Shown in pieces: positions 46,111 to 55,376 of a stretch of DNA of 64,000 bases (positions within the stretch are counted from its first letter, which is position 1; every line of letters starts with the position of its first letter). This stretch comes from Phocaeicola dorei (lineage in GTDB: Bacteria > Bacteroidota > Bacteroidia > Bacteroidales > Bacteroidaceae): assembly GCF_013009555.1 (NCBI RefSeq), contig NZ_CP046176.1, positions 5,239,501 to 5,303,500 of the forward strand, in the 5' to 3' direction. A program made the position numbers and the translations under genes. A model generated the notes under the pieces. It was not told the origin of the DNA, searched no databases, and saw only the letters and a program-made list of their open reading frames with translations.

Positions 46111-49100
46111 ATGAAAAAAAACTTGATTCTATTTTTGATATTGCTTTGTAACTGTACATTCCTGTACGCCCAGCAATTCAACATCACCGGTGTAGTTACG
46201 GATAAAAAGCTCAAAGAACCTATTATTGGTGCCAGTGTCATTGTCAAAGGAACAACCTATGGAACAGTGACAGATCTTGACGGAAATTTCACATTACAAG
46301 TTTCAAAAGGAAATGTGTTGGTTATCTCTTTTATTGGATACACCACACAAGAAATTAAAGTAAATGAAAATCAATTCTCGTATAACATTCAAATGTCTGA
46401 AGACACACAAACTTTAGATGAGGTCGTTGTAGTCGGTTTCGGTACACAAAGAAAAGCTAATCTGACAGAAGCTGTAGCCACAGTAGATACCAAAGTACTA
46501 GATTCCCGCCCTGTTACCAACTTAGGCCAATCATTACAAGGTACTATTCCCGGTTTAAATTTATCTGTTGGAGGCTTAGGAGGACAATTAGGACAAACTA
46601 TGGATGTGAACATCCGTGGTACAGGTACAATTTCTACAGGTTCTAAAGCTGCTACCTTAGTCCTGATTGACGGTATAGAAGGTAACATGAACAACTTGAA
46701 TCCAGATGATGTAGAGTCTATCTCCGTATTGAAAGATGCAGCCGCTAGCTCTATTTATGGTTCACGTGCGGCATTCGGTGTTATTTTGATTACTACCAAA
46801 AAAGGTAAAGCAGGAAAAGCTAGCGTCTCTTATTCCGGAAATGCCCGTTATGCCGGTCCTAACCATTTGCCGGATTTAATGAATTCCTACCAATTTGCTA
46901 ACTATTTTAATGAAGGTAGTATTAACGGAGGAGGAAAAGCCATTTTTGATGAAGATACCATGGAACGCATCCAGCAATACATGAATGGTCAAATTACAAC
47001 TAGCACTATTGCCAATGCAAATGGTAACTGGCAATTCCATGAAAAAGCCAATGACAATGTAAACTGGTATAAAACTCATTACAAGTGGGCATGGTCCCAA
47101 GAGCACAACCTGAATATCAATGGCGGCAGTGACAAAAGTCAATATTACGTATCTGCCAACTATTTGGATCAGGATGGCAACCTTCGTTACGGAAAAGATT
47201 CCTATGAACGTATTTCAACCAATGCAAAATTTAACGCACAGCCTTTTAAATGGTTGGATATAGAAGTCAATACTAAATATGTTTATACCAAACTAGACAA
47301 CCCTCTTTATAGCGACATGAATGGACTGTTCTATCATGATGTAGTACGTATGTGGCCTACAATGCCGTTTAAAGATCCTAACGGTTACTATATGCGCAAC
47401 GGAAAATTAGGGCAACTTACTAATGGAAGCCGCTCCATCACCAGTAATAATAACGTTTATCTGCAAGGACAACTTGTTTTTCATCCCTTGAAAAACTGGA
47501 ATATATATGCAAACGTAGGGTTACGCTTGATTGACCAAGTACAAAGACAGAATCTGAATAAAGTATATGAACACAACGTAGCCGGAGAAGCATTAGAACT
47601 GGCATACGGTGGAGAATATGCGGTGGGACAAACCGGAGCCATGCAATATTGGACTAAAGCCAATCATTTAACAACCAGCCTGTACAGTGATTATTCTTTT
47701 TCATTCGATGAACATCAATTCAAAGTGATGGCAGGAGTTAATACAGAAAAATACAATAACCGTTATCTTTCTGTGAAACGTATGGACCTCATTACCGAAT
47801 CAATACCCGAAATCGGCGCTGCAACAGGTGAAGATAAAATCAATGAAGCCAGTGCCTATACTTGGGCTACAGCAGGCTTCTTTGGACGTATTAACTATGA
47901 TTATTCTAATAAATATTTTATTGCCGGCAACTTGCGATATGACGGTTCTTCTCGCTTCCTTCGAAAAGATCGTTGGGGACTTTTCGGTTCTTTTTCTTTA
48001 GGCTGGAATATAGCGGCCGAAGATTTTTTCTCTGTAAATGAAAACATTATCAATCAATTAAAGCCTCGTGTATCTTGGGGCACACTAGGTAATCAAAATA
48101 CTAAATCTTATTATCCCATGTATTTATTACAAACAGTCAAGACCAATGGAGGAAGCTGGCTAATGGGGGACTCTAAACCAACTGTTGCCGGTATGCCTGG
48201 AACCCTTAGCAGTTCATTGACTTGGGAAACAGTACAATCCTTAAATATCGGTTTTGATTTAGGAATGTTAAGAAATCGGCTTAACATAAATTTCGATTAT
48301 TTTATCCGTAAAACATTGGATATGGTCGGTCCTGCTTCTGAGGTCGCTTCCATCTATGGCATCGGTATGCCAGCAAGCAATAATACAGACTTACGTACCA
48401 AAGGATGGGAAATAGCAGCCAGTTGGCGCGACAAGATAGGACAGATCAATTATAATATAGGCTTCAACATGGCAGATTCCCGCTCATTTGTTGACAAGTA
48501 TCCCAATGAATCTAAATCGCTCAGCACCTATTATAAAGACCAGGAATTAGGAGCCATTTGGGGGTATGTAACCCATGGAATAGCTAAAAGTCAATCGGAA
48601 ATGGATGAATGGATAAAAGATAACAATCCCTCATGGGGTTCAGGCTGGGGCGAAGGTGATATTATGTTCAAGGATCTTAATGGAGATAAAGTAATCAACG
48701 AAGGAGCCAATACAGTAGACGATCCGGGAGACCGCAAAATTATTGGTAACTCCACCCCACGTTTCAGGTTTGGTTTAGACTTGGGTTGTGAATGGAAAGG
48801 CATCGACTTTAGTATGTTCTGGCAAGGAGTCGCAAAACGCGATTTATGGTTGGATGGTCCTATGTTTTGGGGAATATCGGGAGGAGAATGGCAATCAACT
48901 GGTTTAAAAGAGCATTTGGATTATTATCGCCCAGAAAATACAACTTCTGTATTTGGTCCTAATACCAATGCTTATTTTCCTAAAATGTATATGAGCAAAG
49001 ATATGAATCAAAAGGTACAAACCCGTTACTTACAAAACGGTGCCTATGCCCGTTTAAAAAATATCCAACTAGGGTATACTTTCCCGACACAAATTATCAA

Positions 49101-49278
49101 CAAACTACATATGCAAAAATTACGTGTATATGTCAGTGCCGAGAATGTATTGACTATCACCAGTCTACCTAGCGGTTTTGATCCAGAAACAACTTATTCA
49201 AGTTATTCTGATGGGAACTCCGGAAAAACTTATCCGCTACAAACAACTATATCTTTTGGATTAAATGCAACATTCTAA
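46111..49278 (+). CDS. SusC-like TonB-dependent receptor
   Basis: A 1055-residue outer-membrane importer. Signal peptide to about residue 20 (LYAQQ), a carboxypeptidase-regulatory-like domain (~24-105, DKKLKEPIIGASVIVKGT), TonB box TLDEVVVVGFGTQ, plug domain with the RGTGTISTGS and GSRAAFGVILITTKKG blocks, then a beta-barrel ending in the aromatic-terminal ISFGLNATF. It pairs with the SusD gene 12 bp downstream to import oligosaccharides. It is more AT-rich than the enzyme genes further on. Confidence 0.97.
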   Translation: MKKNLILFLILLCNCTFLYAQQFNITGVVTDKKLKEPIIGASVIVKGTTYGTVTDLDGNFTLQVSKGNVLVISFIGYTTQEIKVNENQFSYNIQMSEDTQTLDEVVVVGFGTQRKANLTEAVATVDTKVLDSRPVTNLGQSLQGTIPGLNLSVGGLGGQLGQTMDVNIRGTGTISTGSKAATLVLIDGIEGNMNNLNPDDVESISVLKDAAASSIYGSRAAFGVILITTKKGKAGKASVSYSGNARYAGPNHLPDLMNSYQFANYFNEGSINGGGKAIFDEDTMERIQQYMNGQITTSTIANANGNWQFHEKANDNVNWYKTHYKWAWSQEHNLNINGGSDKSQYYVSANYLDQDGNLRYGKDSYERISTNAKFNAQPFKWLDIEVNTKYVYTKLDNPLYSDMNGLFYHDVVRMWPTMPFKDPNGYYMRNGKLGQLTNGSRSITSNNNVYLQGQLVFHPLKNWNIYANVGLRLIDQVQRQNLNKVYEHNVAGEALELAYGGEYAVGQTGAMQYWTKANHLTTSLYSDYSFSFDEHQFKVMAGVNTEKYNNRYLSVKRMDLITESIPEIGAATGEDKINEASAYTWATAGFFGRINYDYSNKYFIAGNLRYDGSSRFLRKDRWGLFGSFSLGWNIAAEDFFSVNENIINQLKPRVSWGTLGNQNTKSYYPMYLLQTVKTNGGSWLMGDSKPTVAGMPGTLSSSLTWETVQSLNIGFDLGMLRNRLNINFDYFIRKTLDMVGPASEVASIYGIGMPASNNTDLRTKGWEIAASWRDKIGQINYNIGFNMADSRSFVDKYPNESKSLSTYYKDQELGAIWGYVTHGIAKSQSEMDEWIKDNNPSWGSGWGEGDIMFKDLNGDKVINEGANTVDDPGDRKIIGNSTPRFRFGLDLGCEWKGIDFSMFWQGVAKRDLWLDGPMFWGISGGEWQSTGLKEHLDYYRPENTTSVFGPNTNAYFPKMYMSKDMNQKVQTRYLQNGAYARLKNIQLGYTFPTQIINKLHMQKLRVYVSAENVLTITSLPSGFDPETTYSSYSDGNSGKTYPLQTTISFGLNATF

Positions 49279-49290
49279 ATAATAAAACAT

Positions 49291-51339
49291 ATGAAAAAGA
49301 TTCTATTATATACATTCATAGCCGCTGCAAGTGCTCTTGCGACCTCATGCAATGATTATCTGGATTGCGAACCTATCACTTCTGTCAGCACCAATGTCTA
49401 TCTTTATTCCGAAACAGACCTAGCTGCTTATGCTGCCAAATTTTATAATGACAGTGAAAACGAAAACGATGACGAATATGGCAATATTCTTCCATCTCAT
49501 GGTTCTGCCACTTATAATTTAGGATTATTCCAAAAAGATAATGGAACAGACGATCAAACCGCAGACTCACCAAGTAAACTTTTCATAAAAGGACAATACC
49601 ATGTCGGTGACGATGACTTATGGCATAAATATTTCCGTAAGATACGTGCAGCTAATTACTTTATTCAAACTGTTACCGAACGATATGCCAACAGAGAAAT
49701 ATCCGGTAATGATGCAAATATCAAACACTATATTGGCGAGGTATATTTCTTCCGTGCTTATATTTATCTCACAGCATTGCAGAATCTAGGTGATTTTCCT
49801 ATTCTAACTGAAATATTACCGGATGATTACAATGCCATACGTGAAGCTTCCAAACGGCGTCCGCGTAATGAAGTTGCACGCTTTATCTTATCTGATTTAG
49901 ATAAAGCCTACGAATATATGCTTCCCACTGCTCCCGTAAGCAATCGGTTAAACAAAGACTGCGCTGCATTAGTAAAAAGTCGCGCAGCCCTATTTGAAGC
50001 AACATGGGAAAAATATCATAAAGGAAGTGCATTTGTTCCTGGTGGTCCCGGATGGTCTGGTGCTTCAATGGATTATTTAAAAGATTTTAGCATTAACATT
50101 GACTCTGAAATTAAATATTTTTTACAACAGGCCATAGAAGCAGCTGATATCGTAGCTCAAGGACACAATTTGCACGGAAATTATGCCTCGTTATTCAATT
50201 CTATTGATTTAAGCGGAATAGATGAAATCTTATTATGGCGTAAATACAGTGTCAACTCAGATGCCACTTCTTACCACTTTGTCGTAAGCTATTTGCAACG
50301 CAATGGCGGGGGAAACACAGGCTATACACGTTCCATGGTTAATTCTTATCTAATGTCTGATGGCCTACCCATCTATGCCAGTACCAATTATCAAGGAGAC
50401 GATACATATGAACATATCTTTACCGACAGAGATGGACGTATGGGACAAACTATTTTAAAAACAGGAGATTTGTTATCTGATGATCCAAACTTTGCCACTT
50501 GGATAAAGAAGAGTGATGGATACGGCTACTTTTACCGCCCTGAAATTTTCGAGGCCCAAAAAGAAAATAGTAATCCGACCGGATACTGTCTGCGCAAAGG
50601 ATTGAATACATCCGGAGATATGCAGTCAACAAAAGAATCCTATACAGGATGCCCGATCTTCCGTGCAGCAGAAGCCTACCTGAATTATATAGAAGCTTAT
50701 TACGAATTAAACGGAAATCTAGGTGGCAACTGCGATAAATACTGGAAAGCTCTTCGTGCACGTGCCGGTATGAGTACAGACTATCAAAAGACCATAAACA
50801 ATACAGACATAAGTAAAGAAAAACAAGATTGGGGAAGTTATTCTGCCGGTCAACAAATAAACACAACTCTGTACAACATCCGTCGTGAACGACGTGTCGA
50901 GTTGGTATCAGAAGGATTCCGTATGGCAGACTTAAAACGTTGGCGCGCTTTGGACCAAGTAAAAGATGTACACGTACAAGGATTTAATTTTTGGGATAGC
51001 ATGTATCAACTGTATACAAACCCTCAAGCCGAAGACGCTGTAACCCCAATTCCCCAAATAACACTTTTAGAATATGGCGTAACAGACAAGACAGCCAATA
51101 TTTCAGCAAAATCCGACCCATACGCAGAAGGAAAATATTTATTACCTTATCGTAAAAATGCTGCTAATATTGGTTTCAATGGATTAAACTGGAATACAAG
51201 CAAATACTTGTATCCTATTAGTAACAAGCAATTCCGCCTGACTACCGCTGTTCCAGGTTCTAATGAATATGAAAGTTCTACCATTTATCAAAACCCCGGA
51301 TGGAGCAGAAATGATGGAACTTTACCTGAAGGTGAATAA
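49291..51339 (+). CDS. SusD-like glycan-binding lipoprotein
   Basis: A 682-residue lipoprotein with Cys20 in LATSC. SusD family blocks are visible: NYFIQTVTERY and EVYFFRAYIYLTALQNLGDF in the TPR-like half, YNIRRERRVELVSEGFRMADLKRW cut here to its core RERRVELVSEGFR near 530, and FRLTTAVPG near the end. Longer than many SusD proteins (usually ~500-600), with extra loops that may contribute to specificity. It forms the lid of the SusC transporter. Confidence 0.95.
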   Translation: MKKILLYTFIAAASALATSCNDYLDCEPITSVSTNVYLYSETDLAAYAAKFYNDSENENDDEYGNILPSHGSATYNLGLFQKDNGTDDQTADSPSKLFIKGQYHVGDDDLWHKYFRKIRAANYFIQTVTERYANREISGNDANIKHYIGEVYFFRAYIYLTALQNLGDFPILTEILPDDYNAIREASKRRPRNEVARFILSDLDKAYEYMLPTAPVSNRLNKDCAALVKSRAALFEATWEKYHKGSAFVPGGPGWSGASMDYLKDFSINIDSEIKYFLQQAIEAADIVAQGHNLHGNYASLFNSIDLSGIDEILLWRKYSVNSDATSYHFVVSYLQRNGGGNTGYTRSMVNSYLMSDGLPIYASTNYQGDDTYEHIFTDRDGRMGQTILKTGDLLSDDPNFATWIKKSDGYGYFYRPEIFEAQKENSNPTGYCLRKGLNTSGDMQSTKESYTGCPIFRAAEAYLNYIEAYYELNGNLGGNCDKYWKALRARAGMSTDYQKTINNTDISKEKQDWGSYSAGQQINTTLYNIRRERRVELVSEGFRMADLKRWRALDQVKDVHVQGFNFWDSMYQLYTNPQAEDAVTPIPQITLLEYGVTDKTANISAKSDPYAEGKYLLPYRKNAANIGFNGLNWNTSKYLYPISNKQFRLTTAVPGSNEYESSTIYQNPGWSRNDGTLPEGE

Positions 51340-51392
51340 ACAAACATAGAAGTTTTCAGATAACAATGTAGAGAAACAGTCCTACAATCATT

Positions 51393-51441
51393 TATGGGAA
51401 GGAAAAGGAAAATTTCCGAAAAGTTTTCCTACCTTCCCATA
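51393..51441 (+). terminator. Hairpin after SusD gene
   Basis: TATGGGAAGG (51393-51402) with following AAAAGGAAAA pairs with the complementary stretch ending CCTTCCCATA (51441), leaving a small bulge. It lies 54 bp after the SusD stop and likely reduces transcription into the enzyme genes. Confidence 0.55.
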
Positions 51442-51461
51442 GCATATTCACATTATATGAA

Positions 51462-51469
51462 TATCTTTG
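51462..51469 (+). promoter_or_regulatory. -7 box before the enzyme genes
   Basis: TATCTTTG matches TAnnTTTG. It lies 21 bp after the hairpin and 128 bp before the broken esterase gene, so the enzyme genes may have their own promoter. Confidence 0.4.
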
Positions 51470-51596
51470 TTTTGAAAACATAATCAATGTAGCAATAGAC
51501 TATAATTACCGATATGGTGATAGTTTTATTTTCTTCTAACTACCGTTTTTTCGGTTTATTCTTACGAACTATTCTAGGTTGAAAAATAAACATATT

Positions 51597-52465
51597 ATGA
51601 AAAGATTAATATCACTATTCTTGTTAACTTTAGGAATAATCTTACCTATCTTAGCACAGCAAAAAGAAATAGATGTCTACTTAGTAGGTGGGCAATCAAA
51701 TGCAACAGGACAAGCTTATGTTAAAAATATCCCAGCCTCTTTTAAAATTGACACAAGAGTCCGAATCTATTATTCTCGTTTCCTCAACAAAGGAGAGGGC
51801 AGTGAGCAATGGAACCCTTTATGCCAAGCTTCTGAAACAAAAAATAAATTCGGAATAGAGTTAAGTTTAGGTACAAAGTTACAGTCTTTATATCCCAAGC
51901 CTCAAATTGCATTGATAAAACACGCTTTATCTGGTTCCAATCTATATCAACAATGGAATCCGGGAAACCGTCAGAAAAATATTCGTGGCGAAGAATATAT
52001 AAATTTTATAAAGACTGTAAAAGATGCTATCATCAGTTTGAAGCAACAAGGATATCGCCCTATTATTAAGGCTATGGTTTGGCAACAAGGAGAAGCAGAT
52101 GCACGTGATATAGCTGGAATGGAACAGTCTCGCCAATATAGTTCGAATCTAAAGAATTTTATAGAACAAATACGAAAAGAATTTAATAGCGAAAACATGT
52201 TATTTGTATATGGAACTGTCATACCTATAGCCGCTTCTCGCTTTACAGGGCGTGAACTGGTAAGAAAAGCCCAATTTGCTGTTTCCAACAACTCAAACTC
52301 TGAGTTCTCCGTTAATAATGCGTTATTAATTCCAGCAGACGATTTACAAATGCTATATAATGACTATCAGATTCAGCACCTAAAGATGATGTACATTTAG
52401 GAATATATGGCATTCTAACATTAGGTGAGCGTTTTGCTGATGCTATTTATCAACATTTAAAATAA
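51597..52465 (+). pseudogene. Frameshifted SASA-type acetylesterase
   Basis: The frame begins with a signal peptide (PILAQQ) and the esterase block YLVGGQSNATGQ with its nucleophile Ser near residue 31, and VWQQGEADAR in the middle. It runs into a stop at 52400. The lost C-terminus continues in another frame as DSAPKDDVHLGIYGILTLG and ends at 52465. That part holds the DxxH of the catalytic triad. One missing base near 52368-52370 (CAGATT for CAAGATT) explains the break. As read, the enzyme would lack Asp and His and be inactive. The family removes acetyl groups from sialic acids or xylans. Confidence 0.8.
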
Positions 52466-52544
52466 AAGTTCTTTTATTTGATAATTACACAATAAAACAC
52501 AATCAGTCAGGAATGATGAAACCTCTATTAATCCTTTACAGATT

Positions 52545-53981
52545 ATGAAGAAAAGACTTAATATTTTCTTGCTGGCATTCCCTTTGTGTCCAGTATTCCA
52601 GATTCAAGCTCAAGAAAAACCTAACTTGGTCTTCATCATGGCAGACCAATGGAGAGGAAATGCTTTAGGTTGTCTCGGAAAAGAGCCTGTCAAAACCCCT
52701 TGCCTGGACCAACTGGCCCGTGAAGGTGTGAATTTCACCAATGCTGTCAGCAGCTACCCTGTATCTTCACCGGCAAGAGGCATGTTGATGACAGGCATGT
52801 ATCCGCATAAGAACAAAGTAACAGGCAATTGCAATTCTGCCAACGCTCCCTACGGAGTAGAACTTCCACAAGATGCACGCTGCTGGAGTGATATACTTAA
52901 AGCCAATGGATACCAGACAGGGTATATCGGCAAATGGCATCTGGATGCTCCCCATAAACCATACGTAGACACTTACAACAACCAAGGTGCAGTTGCTTGG
53001 AACGAATGGTGTCCCAAAGAACGCCGGCACGGTTTCGACTATTGGACCGCTTATGGCACTTACGACTACCATTTAAACCCCATGTACTGGGACACTGACA
53101 CTCCCCGGGATAGTTTTTATTATGTCAATCAATGGGGACCGGAGTATGAAGCCGACAAAGCGATTGAGTACCTCAATAAACATATAGATAAGACGCAACC
53201 ATTCGCCTTAGTCGTATCCATGAATCCTCCACACACCGGTTACGAGCTAGTGCCCGACCGATACAAAGAGATGTATAAAAATCTGAATGTAGAGACATTA
53301 TGTGCCAACCGTCCCGACATTCCCGCCAAAGGCACTGAAATGGGCGACTATTTCCGCAACAATATCCGCAATTACTACGCCTGCATGACCGGAGTCGATG
53401 AAAATATAGGTCGGATAATCAACGAATTGAAACGTTTAGAATTATTTAAAAACACTATCGTAGTATTCACTTCTGACCACGGCATCTGCATGGGAGCTCA
53501 TGAACAAGCCGGAAAAGATATCTTTTATGAGGAATCCATGAGGATTCCCGTCCTTATCTCATGGCCGGAAAAAATAAAGCCGAAAACCGACCAAACAACC
53601 ATGATAGCTTTTGCCGACTTGTATCCGACCCTGCTTTCCATCATGGGCTTTCAGCAACAAATACCGGAAGAAGTACAAACATTCAACCTCGCTTCTATTC
53701 TCCTCTGCGGAAAAGAAAACAACTGCATTGTCCAACCCTACTATTACATACAGTCATCCAATCCAGCAACAGGCTACCGGGGATTGCGCACCGCCACACA
53801 TACATTTACTATCCATGCAACCGATGGAAAGGTAGATAAGATTATTCTATTTGACAGGAGATCAGATCCTTATCAAATGAATAATATAGCTATGCAGCAT
53901 CCCAAATTAGTAAACCGACTGAAAAGCCAATTAAAAACATGGCTACAAAAAACAGAAGATCCATTTTTTAATTATTTATAA
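52545..53981 (+). CDS. S1-family sulfatase, S-type
   Basis: A 478-residue secreted sulfatase with a signal peptide (FQIQAQ). The active-site motif is S74-S-P-A-R78 in PVSSPARGM, the Ser type that needs an anaerobic sulfatase-maturing radical SAM enzyme to become formylglycine. Metal-binding and catalytic blocks IMADQWRGN, GKWHLDAPH and TSDHGICMGAH are present. It removes sulfate esters from a sugar. No maturase gene is in this window. It starts 79 bp after the broken esterase gene and is followed closely by the fucosidase gene. Confidence 0.92.
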   Translation: MKKRLNIFLLAFPLCPVFQIQAQEKPNLVFIMADQWRGNALGCLGKEPVKTPCLDQLAREGVNFTNAVSSYPVSSPARGMLMTGMYPHKNKVTGNCNSANAPYGVELPQDARCWSDILKANGYQTGYIGKWHLDAPHKPYVDTYNNQGAVAWNEWCPKERRHGFDYWTAYGTYDYHLNPMYWDTDTPRDSFYYVNQWGPEYEADKAIEYLNKHIDKTQPFALVVSMNPPHTGYELVPDRYKEMYKNLNVETLCANRPDIPAKGTEMGDYFRNNIRNYYACMTGVDENIGRIINELKRLELFKNTIVVFTSDHGICMGAHEQAGKDIFYEESMRIPVLISWPEKIKPKTDQTTMIAFADLYPTLLSIMGFQQQIPEEVQTFNLASILLCGKENNCIVQPYYYIQSSNPATGYRGLRTATHTFTIHATDGKVDKIILFDRRSDPYQMNNIAMQHPKLVNRLKSQLKTWLQKTEDPFFNYL

Positions 53982-53984
53982 CCC

Positions 53985-55370
53985 ATGAAGATACTATATA
54001 TATCCCTTCTCTTCCTTATGAACTGTGTACTGAGTGTTGCACAACCGGAAATCATTATACCCAAACCGCATCAATTGAAATGGCACGAGGCGGAAATGGG
54101 AGCCGTATTTCATTATGACCTCCACGTATTCGACGGCATCCGCTACGGACAAGGCAATAACCGTATCAGTCCCATTGAAGATTACAACATTTTCAACCCC
54201 ACCCAATTGAATACCGACCAATGGGTCTCAGCAGCTAAAGCCGCAGGCTGCAAATTCGCCGTACTCACAGCCACCCATGAAACCGGCTTCGGATTGTGGC
54301 AAAGTGACGTAAACCCATACTGCCTGAAAGCTGTAAAATGGCGTAACGGCAAAGGAGACATTGTCCGCGATTTTGTCAACTCCTGCCGTAAATATGGTAT
54401 CCAGCCAGGCATCTATGTAGGCATCCGGTGGAATTCACTCCTGGGTATCCATAATTTCAAGGTAGCCGGTGACGGAGAATTTGCCGCCAACAGACAGGCG
54501 TGGTATAAACGCTTCTGTGAAAAAATGGTGGAAGAACTTTGTACCCGATATGGAGATTTATATATGATTTGGTTTGATGGCGGAGCCGATGACCCACGAG
54601 GTGACGGTCCTGATGTGGAACCCATCGTCAATAAATACCAGCCCAACTGCCTGTTCTACCACAACATAGACCGTGCTGATTTCCGTTGGGGAGGTTCAGA
54701 AACCGGCACAGTGGGATACCCCTGCTGGTCTACTTTCCCAGCCCCCTGTTCACATCATAAACGTATTGAAAGCCAAAAAGACCAAATAGCATTATTAAAA
54801 CAAGGTGATCCCGAAGGAAAATACTGGGTACCAGCTATGGCAGACAGTCCCCTGCGCGGTGCCAACGGCCGCCACGAATGGTTTTGGGAACCCGATGACG
54901 AGAATAATATCTATCCATTGACAACGTTGATGGATATGTACGAAAAATCAGTGGGACGCAACGCTACGTTAATCATTGGACTGACCCCCGATCCCGATGG
55001 GCTATTGCCAGCAGGTGACGAACAGCGTTTAAAAGAATGGGGAGAAGAAATAAACCGGCGCTTTGGCACGCCATTGGTAGAAACCCAAGGCCGGAAGCAA
55101 CGGCTTACGCTGAATCTGAATGAAAAGCAACCGGTCAACTACTGTATTATCCAAGAAGACATTACCAAAGGCGAAAGAATACGCCAATACAAGATAGAAG
55201 CGAAAGTCAACGGAAAATGGCAGACAGTATGCTCCGGCGAGTCTGTGGGACACAAACGCATTGCGCACTTCGAATCGGTAGAAACCACCGCCTTGCGCCT
55301 CACCGTCACCCAATCCGTTGCCTTACCCGCAATCAGCTATTTCAGCGCCTATAACGTAACCCTCAAATAA
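53985..55370 (+). CDS. GH29 alpha-L-fucosidase-like enzyme
   Basis: A 461-residue secreted protein. Signal peptide cleavage near SVAQP. The nucleophile Asp198 is in MIWFDGGADD, the family's WFDG block, and VLTATHETGFGLW plus GIQPGIYVGI precede it. The C-terminal ~110 residues (after EINRRFGTPL) look like a beta-sandwich. GH29 enzymes release alpha-linked L-fucose, though some members act on other sugars. It lies 4 bp after the sulfatase and 6 bp before the GH36-like gene, so it is clearly in one operon. Confidence 0.85.
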   Translation: MKILYISLLFLMNCVLSVAQPEIIIPKPHQLKWHEAEMGAVFHYDLHVFDGIRYGQGNNRISPIEDYNIFNPTQLNTDQWVSAAKAAGCKFAVLTATHETGFGLWQSDVNPYCLKAVKWRNGKGDIVRDFVNSCRKYGIQPGIYVGIRWNSLLGIHNFKVAGDGEFAANRQAWYKRFCEKMVEELCTRYGDLYMIWFDGGADDPRGDGPDVEPIVNKYQPNCLFYHNIDRADFRWGGSETGTVGYPCWSTFPAPCSHHKRIESQKDQIALLKQGDPEGKYWVPAMADSPLRGANGRHEWFWEPDDENNIYPLTTLMDMYEKSVGRNATLIIGLTPDPDGLLPAGDEQRLKEWGEEINRRFGTPLVETQGRKQRLTLNLNEKQPVNYCIIQEDITKGERIRQYKIEAKVNGKWQTVCSGESVGHKRIAHFESVETTALRLTVTQSVALPAISYFSAYNVTLK

Positions 55371-55376
55371 AAAATC

